Positions 33,047 to 36,201 of a stretch of 36,201 nucleotides of DNA are shown piece by piece. The notes beneath the pieces were generated by a model. That model did not search any database. It had not been told where the DNA came from and worked only from the letters and a program-made list of their open reading frames with translations. Made by a program: the position numbers and the translations under genes. Each line of letters starts with the position of its first letter. Positions within the stretch are counted from its first letter, which is position 1. This DNA comes from Candidatus Poribacteria bacterium (GTDB lineage Bacteria; Poribacteria; WGA-4E; WGA-3G): NCBI GenBank assembly GCA_022824265.1, contig JAJEAG010000029.1, positions 1 through 36,201 of the forward strand, in the 5' to 3' direction.

Positions 33047-33850
33047 ATGTTAAAACGAACTGCTTTTTGTTCCATCTTGTGTGTTCTCCTTGTCGTTTCA
33101 GCAAATGGAGCATTTCTACCTGAAGACAACAGTGCTGATTTTGGACTAAAATATGGTGAATCTATTACCGGCATGCCACCCAGTAAACCGAAGATTGACG
33201 GAAAACTTGACGATTGGAAATATGCTGTCTGGGTCGCATTTGATTCAGAAAAAGAACTACTTCGTGGAAAAGCCGCATGGAAAGGAAAAGATGACTTAAC
33301 GATGACGTGGTCGACAATGTATGATGACAAGAATTTCTATTTTGCGGCAGCAGTATGGGATGATCTCTTTACACCTGCAGCGGTTCCAGCTGACGCGTGG
33401 AAAGGAGACACGATATTCTTATATATTGATTGGGAAAATCTGGGGGCAGGAGTTCCCGCCAGTAAACCCAATTTTGCCCGGATCAATAATAAAGCACATA
33501 TTACGGACTATAGTGGAGTAAAAAATCAGAATCTACCAAATTCAGACATCGCCATCATTCCCACTCCAGAATTGGGTAAAGGTGGTATGATATACGAGGT
33601 AGCTATGCCTTTTGAATGGTTGACAAAAGAGAATATAGAACAAGGTTCGGAAGTAGGTTTTACTCCTGGATATGAAGAAGGAACTGATAACCTTGAAAAG
33701 AAAGCAGAGATAGTATTCATGTGCTGGCACGGTTTAAATCCTGATGATTCAGCGAATCTTGGAACATTAAAGTTTGAGGGACCTCTTGCAGTAAATGCAT
33801 ATAGTAAGTTAGCATCCACATGGGGACAATTGAAAAAAGCATTACATTGA
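33047..33850 (+). CDS. secreted CBM9/DOMON-like protein with KLAxTWGQLK tail
   Basis: This 267-residue protein is read from ATG 33047 behind AGGAG; the longer frame from 32978 would overlap the preceding gene. It has a signal peptide (CSILCVLLVVSANGAF). The body resembles family 9 carbohydrate-binding modules: PKIDGKLDDWKYAVWVAFD, WSTMYDDKNFYFAAAVWDD, WKGDTIFLYIDW and YEVAMPFEWL. CBM9 domains bind sugar ends. The chain closes with SKLASTWGQLKKALH, the same tail as the LamG protein at 25139-25858, though the folds differ. No catalytic domain is attached. It could be a surface sugar-binding or sensing protein. Confidence 0.82.
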   Translation: MLKRTAFCSILCVLLVVSANGAFLPEDNSADFGLKYGESITGMPPSKPKIDGKLDDWKYAVWVAFDSEKELLRGKAAWKGKDDLTMTWSTMYDDKNFYFAAAVWDDLFTPAAVPADAWKGDTIFLYIDWENLGAGVPASKPNFARINNKAHITDYSGVKNQNLPNSDIAIIPTPELGKGGMIYEVAMPFEWLTKENIEQGSEVGFTPGYEEGTDNLEKKAEIVFMCWHGLNPDDSANLGTLKFEGPLAVNAYSKLASTWGQLKKALH

Positions 33851-33874
33851 TAATTTAATTTGTCCCAAACATGT

Positions 33875-33904
33875 CGTAGGTCGATTTGCTCGTTCCGACC
33901 TACG
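33875..33904. repeat. CGTAGGTCG hairpin downstream of the CBM9 gene
   Basis: CGTAGGTCG (33875-33883) and CGACCTACG (33896-33904) form a perfect 9-bp stem with a 12-base loop, 24 bases after the stop codon. No run of T follows, so a REP-like repeat or a transcript-stabilising hairpin is more likely than a classic terminator. Confidence 0.65.
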
Positions 33905-33997
33905 GATTGAAACAAAAATTAGATTGACATACTCTATAAATCAGTAGTAAACTATAAAATATTTATTTCATACTTTGTATATTTCAACCGTAACACA

Positions 33998-34891
33998 ATG
34001 TCAGAACAGAAGCGGAATCAAGAAGACTTTTTTATACAACTGCTTGAAAAAGTTGACAGTTTAATATCTCATTTGAATAATAATTCAACATGCATTCCGA
34101 GTGAATGTCTTGACAATTACATTGCATTCAAATGGCATACACAGAACGGTAAAGGACACCTTATCCCGGTAAAACATCCGCACCTTGTTGAAAGTGTGGA
34201 TCTTATCGGAATTGATTCTCAGTCATCCGCTCTTGACAGAAACACCCGTCAGTTTTTGCAGGGATTACCTGCAAATCATGTTTTGCTGTGGGGTGATCGT
34301 GGTACAGGAAAATCTTCGTTGGTGAAAGCAATGTTGAATCGTTATGCTGATGAAGGTCTAAGACTCGTCGGAGTCAGTAAAGAGGGACTCGCCCATTTAC
34401 AAGAGATTGCGGAAATATTGTGGGATCGGCAGGAACGTTATCTCCTTTTTTGTGACGACCTTGCCTTTAGTGAAAGCGAACCAGAATATCGTGAACTGAA
34501 GGCAGTATTGGAAGGTGGTATTGCTGAATGTCCAGATAACATTCTGATTTACGCCACATCAAATCGTCGACACTTGATGCCGAGACAGGTAGGTGAAAAT
34601 CAATACCCACATAATGAGGAAGATGAACTCTATCCTCGTGAAGCAACCGAAGAAAAGGTTTCGCTAAGTGACCGTTTTGGGTTGAGACTGGCTTTCTACC
34701 GAATTTCACAGGAAACCTATTTACAAATAGTTTCTCATTATGCACAGAAATTGGATCTGGATATTCCGACTAAAGAATTACATCGTTCTGCATTGGAATG
34801 GGAAGCATCATCCAGTGGGAGATCCGGAAGAGTCGCATATCAGTTCATCACTAATCTTGCGGGACAATTAGCACTTAGAGATAATCCATAG
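33998..34891 (+). CDS. DUF815-type AAA ATPase
   Basis: This 297-residue protein matches the DUF815 AAA+ family in length and layout: Walker A GDRGTGKSS at 99-107, Walker B LLFCDDLAF, sensor-1 IYATSNRRHL, SDRFGLRLAFY, and a C-terminal helical SGRSGRVAYQF element. The N-terminal 50 residues are an Asn/Glu-rich helical lead-in. The family acts as a molecular machine of unknown target, and genome context here does not settle it. It is preceded by 147 bases holding a hairpin and followed 55 bases later by a PhyH-like gene. Confidence 0.9.
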   Translation: MSEQKRNQEDFFIQLLEKVDSLISHLNNNSTCIPSECLDNYIAFKWHTQNGKGHLIPVKHPHLVESVDLIGIDSQSSALDRNTRQFLQGLPANHVLLWGDRGTGKSSLVKAMLNRYADEGLRLVGVSKEGLAHLQEIAEILWDRQERYLLFCDDLAFSESEPEYRELKAVLEGGIAECPDNILIYATSNRRHLMPRQVGENQYPHNEEDELYPREATEEKVSLSDRFGLRLAFYRISQETYLQIVSHYAQKLDLDIPTKELHRSALEWEASSSGRSGRVAYQFITNLAGQLALRDNP

Positions 34892-34946
34892 TTCTAAGCG
34901 AAATATTCAGGAACTACATAATCTATACAAATAGGAAGGGAAGTTC

Positions 34947-35723
34947 ATGAGTGACCTACAAACCATACAGTACCTATTTGACGTACAAGGTTACTTAGTT
35001 ATTGAAGATGTTTTAGATTCTGATGAGGTGGCTGAACTGAATCAACGGATTGATGACCAAGGTCTTCCAATACCGGGAAAGGTACAAAGATTTGGCAGTG
35101 CCCCAGATGGAGCAGGTTTTCTACAGTGGGGCAAATCATTTTGTAATTTACTTGATCATCCGAAGATAATGGAAGTCCTACGTATCCGTTTAGGAGACTG
35201 CTTCCGACTTGACCGTATCTATGGGATGTATATGCGAGAGGGAATGCCGAGAGGTGGGTTGCATGCTGACTATGGAGCATCATCCCCTACATCAAATGCA
35301 AAACCTGGAGAGTATTTCGCTTTTCGAGATCATGAAATACACAACGGATTTGTTGTAGTAACATGGAATTTGGCTGACACAGGACCAGGACTCGGTGGAT
35401 TTTGCTGTATACCAGGCAGCCATAAGAGCAACTATAGATTGCCACATGAAATTGCTGCCGCACCCCATGATGCCCCTTGTGTTGTTATACCAAATGCACC
35501 TGCAGGCTCAGCGATCCTGTTTTCTGAAGCATTAACACACGGCACAGCAGCTTGGAACGGAAAACATGAACGTCGTTCACTACTGTATAAATATTGTGTA
35601 TCTCACATGGCATGGACATCACGACGTGTAGCACAGCCAGAGGATATAGAATTAACGGAACGTCAAAAGATACTTTTCCGTGAACCTGCTGACCCACATC
35701 GACACTTTCCATCACTCTTTTAA
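34947..35723 (+). CDS. phytanoyl-CoA dioxygenase (PhyH) family protein, second copy
   Basis: This 258-residue protein has the iron ligands His106 and Asp108 in GLHADYGA, His198 in LTHGTAAW, and the arginine pair 209-210 (HERRSLLYKY) for 2-oxoglutarate. The N-terminal LFDVQGYLVIEDVL is typical. GFCCIPGSHKSNY is the common PhyH loop. GGAAGG stands upstream of ATG 34947. It is clearly different from the protein at 22891 (for example HAD against HQD), so it probably handles another substrate. It is convergent with the tnpB remnant. Confidence 0.9.
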   Translation: MSDLQTIQYLFDVQGYLVIEDVLDSDEVAELNQRIDDQGLPIPGKVQRFGSAPDGAGFLQWGKSFCNLLDHPKIMEVLRIRLGDCFRLDRIYGMYMREGMPRGGLHADYGASSPTSNAKPGEYFAFRDHEIHNGFVVVTWNLADTGPGLGGFCCIPGSHKSNYRLPHEIAAAPHDAPCVVIPNAPAGSAILFSEALTHGTAAWNGKHERRSLLYKYCVSHMAWTSRRVAQPEDIELTERQKILFREPADPHRHFPSLF

Positions 35724-35813
35724 GTTAGTGATTACGGTCATAGCACCCAAAGCTAAAGCATTGGACTTGCGCTTCGTAGCAGTTAGCGTTGTTTTCCGAA
35801 GAAAACACCCGTC
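35724..35813 (-). ncRNA. candidate right end and guide-RNA scaffold of an IS605-type element
   Basis: Directly after the tnpB stop, the minus strand has a 7-bp stem closed by a UUCG loop (35790-35807, TGTTTTC/GAAAACA on the plus strand) and further short pairings to about 35730. TnpB elements carry their omega-RNA at this place, ending at the element's right end. The boundaries could not be fixed from the sequence. Confidence 0.35.
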
Positions 35814-36201
35814 TTATATCTGCTCCACAACGGGATCATAAGCAGCCCGTAATATATTGATAGCAGCGTTTATGTCTCTATCGTGGTGTGAACCACATTG
35901 TGAACATGTCCACTGTCTATCATTGAGAGAAAACGTCCCATTTTTGAATCCACAATCTGAACAAGGTTTTGTAGTAGGTGTCCATTGTCCAACTTGATGG
36001 AATTCACGATTATGTTTAAAACACTTATATTCCAACAACTGAACAAATTGATAAAAAGCGAGGTCAGACACTTTTCTGCCCCAGAGACGCTTCATACCGT
36101 CAAGATTGAGTGTCTCTGTAGCGATGGTATCAAAACGCCTGCACAAGTCTGTGGCGACTTTCCACTGCCAATCAAGACGTTGATTAGCAACTTTGATATA
36201 G
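35814..36201 (-). CDS. tnpB: TnpB (IS200/IS605 OrfB), C-terminal part, cut by window edge
   Basis: About 129 residues are visible, and the frame continues past the window edge upstream. RuvC-II is TETLNLDGMKRLWGRKVSD with its Glu, followed by the zinc ribbon CSDCG...CSQCG and RuvC-III HDRDINAAINIL with the Asp. TnpB is an RNA-guided nuclease carried by IS200/IS605 elements and the ancestor of Cas12. All three visible catalytic or structural elements are intact, so the end of the protein looks functional, but the N-terminal half lies outside the window. No tnpA is in view. Confidence 0.93.
   Translation of the reverse strand, partial: YIKVANQRLDWQWKVATDLCRRFDTIATETLNLDGMKRLWGRKVSDLAFYQFVQLLEYKCFKHNREFHQVGQWTPTTKPCSDCGFKNGTFSLNDRQWTCSQCGSHHDRDINAAINILRAAYDPVVEQI

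Noticed and set aside
33875-33904. Rho-independent terminator after the CBM9 gene
   Set aside because: The stem is good, but the sequence after it (GATTGAAAC) has no T-run.

Overview
The window looks like a chromosomal piece of an uncultured, fairly AT-rich, Gram-negative-type bacterium. The best guess is a Candidatus Poribacteria relative. The guess rests on gene content, not on a marker gene: three Gfo/Idh/MocA oxidoreductases, two phytanoyl-CoA dioxygenase-like proteins, a sialidase, LamG and CBM9 secreted proteins, a WD40 propeller protein, YCF48-type repeats, GCCCC-GCT-GGGGC hairpins and IS630/IS605 remnants. No rRNA, tRNA or CRISPR array was seen.

Layout. 1-3921: the 3' end of an IS630 transposase abuts a WD40 protein gene that appears to have lost its start codon, followed by a putative TIM-barrel glycosidase. 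3957-7048 (minus): an outer-membrane-like protein, then a tightly overlapping trio (LolA-like protein, secreted-type YidD, TPR protein) that looks like an envelope-biogenesis module. 7049-9881: a 269-bp MITE with perfect 15-bp inverted ends, a tandem pair of paralogous two-helix membrane proteins, and an oxidoreductase. 9882-10751: a gene-free, repeat-rich stretch. 10752-16078 (plus): a compact probable operon of S10 peptidase, oxidoreductase, OLD-type ATPase/TOPRIM protein and aldo/keto reductase, behind an extended -10 promoter. 16273-21473 (plus): a MacA-like adaptor, a MacB-type permease domain without its ATPase, a short-chain dehydrogenase with Phe in place of the catalytic Tyr, and a YCF48-like repeat protein. 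21563-23742: an oxidoreductase and a PhyH-like dioxygenase. 23866-25858 (minus): sialidase and LamG protein. 25967-28123 (minus): thiE and a DUF2851 gene. 28235-28870 (plus): SGNH hydrolase. 28924-31942 (minus): ECF sigma factor, a half-FHA protein in the anti-sigma position, a TPR/peptidase-MA protein and a CvpA-like protein. 31943-32822: a gene-free stretch with striking palindromes and a consensus sigma70 promoter. 32823-35723 (plus): small membrane protein, CBM9-like secreted protein, DUF815 ATPase and a second PhyH protein. 35724-36201: the end of an IS605-type tnpB.

How the genes fit together. Much of the content suits a heterotroph taking organic matter apart (sialidase, glycosidase, esterase, oxidoreductases, dioxygenases, secreted carbohydrate-binding proteins) with an elaborate envelope (YidD/LolA/TPR trio, MacAB-like exporter, outer-membrane barrel). 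The observations most worth following are these: the identical C-terminal tail KLAxTWGQLK on two otherwise unrelated secreted proteins (LamG and CBM9), which may be a sorting or anchoring tag; the ECF sigma/half-FHA pair, which may be an unconventional anti-sigma switch; the secreted-type YidD module; and the exporter lacking an ATPase.
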